Assembly: GCF_963676485.1 (NCBI RefSeq)
Contig: NZ_OY781114.1
Coordinates: 1,054,001 to 1,118,000, forward strand
Source of the DNA: an uncultured Cohaesibacter sp.
GTDB taxonomy: Bacteria; Pseudomonadota; Alphaproteobacteria; Rhizobiales; Cohaesibacteraceae
Reading direction: 5' to 3'
Length of the DNA stretch: 64,000 nt
Numbering within the stretch: the stretch's first letter is position 1; each line of letters begins with the position of its first letter. The notes under the pieces were generated by a model that was given only the letters and a program-made list of their open reading frames with translations, was not told the origin of the DNA and made no database searches. Of the stretch, positions 63,841 through 64,000 are shown piece after piece. The translations under genes and the position numbers were made by a program.

Positions 63841-64000
63841 ATGTCAAACACCCCAAACATCCCCACAGAACCGCCCTCTGCTGACGACGAACTCTCGGAA
63901 GCCATCGCCAAGCTAACTGAGGAAGCAGCCAAAGGCACCCGAGAGGATCGCCCTGATCGATTGCCCATAGCTGACATCATCGAATGCCCGGAAGCCTTCA
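63841..64000 (+). CDS. Partial gene, ParB-like N-terminus
   Basis: The ATG at 63841 has AAGGAG before it; 53 codons are visible before the window ends. The beginning is polar and acidic (PPSADDELSEAIAKLTEEAAKG), and the last residues, RLPIADIIECPEAF, resemble the first strand of ParB/Spo0J-type N-terminal domains (L.I..I...P..FQPR). Assignment is tentative because only the start is seen. It is divergent from the hsd operon. Confidence 0.5.
   Translation, partial: MSNTPNIPTEPPSADDELSEAIAKLTEEAAKGTREDRPDRLPIADIIECPEAF

Overview
This window looks like chromosomal DNA of an alphaproteobacterium, most likely Hyphomicrobiales (the rhizobial order), of moderate GC. The main reason is the long block from about 25.6 to 54.8 kb. 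It carries ahcY, a DivL-type kinase, a TsaE-AmgK fusion, murU, addB, addA and trxA on the plus strand, then folC, accD, trpA, trpB, trpF, lapA, ihfB, sppA, rpsA, cmk and aroA on the minus strand, a neighbourhood typical of that group. A marine genus such as Cohaesibacter is possible, but that is only a guess.

Layout. 0-9.3 kb is a minus-strand catabolic region. One operon runs from a BKACE (DUF849) enzyme through a thiolase and both CoA-transferase subunits to two MFS transporters and ends at a strong terminator. A second transcript holds a crotonase resembling 6-oxocamphor-type beta-diketone hydrolases and a short-chain dehydrogenase. Together they suggest uptake of a keto or cyclic diketone compound, dehydrogenation, hydrolytic C-C cleavage, CoA activation and thiolysis. 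9.6-15.9 kb is accessory DNA: an IS6-type relic, a GntR regulator divergent from an Aap-like amino-acid ABC transporter (two permeases and a binding protein, no ATPase), a tyrosine phosphatase gene and a frameshifted IS110-type transposase. TGTATACA palindromes lie before both transporter transcripts. 16.1-18.1 kb holds an exported EF-hand protein and a small membrane-anchored protein of unknown role, flanked by imperfect direct repeats. 18.8-23.7 kb is a dimethylarginine hydrolase gene divergent from a complete polar amino-acid ABC transporter and a TetR regulator. 24.0-25.3 kb has a C-terminally shortened YdcF-family gene and an SDR.

25.6-54.8 kb is the housekeeping block. It covers the methyl cycle (ahcY), cell-cycle signalling (divL), t6A tRNA modification and cell-wall sugar recycling (tsaE-amgK, murU), recombination repair (addAB), thioredoxin, folate, fatty acid, tryptophan and aromatic synthesis, IHF, ribosomal protein S1 and CMP kinase. 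Between trxA and folC, on the minus strand, a small DUF1127 gene is followed by three stem-loops whose loops each read CCTCCTCCC. This matches the DUF1127/CcsR ('Cuckoo') small-RNA arrangement known from Rhodobacter and is the most striking non-coding feature here.

55.2 kb to the end begins with tRNA-Ala(GGC) and continues as a defence island: an Mrr-type restriction endonuclease, a YgjP/SprT-type metalloprotein gene, and a type I restriction-modification system (hsdM, hsdS, a 91-codon gene, hsdR). The window ends inside a gene whose start resembles ParB-like proteins, preceded by overlapping inverted repeats. No integrase, CRISPR array or rRNA is visible.
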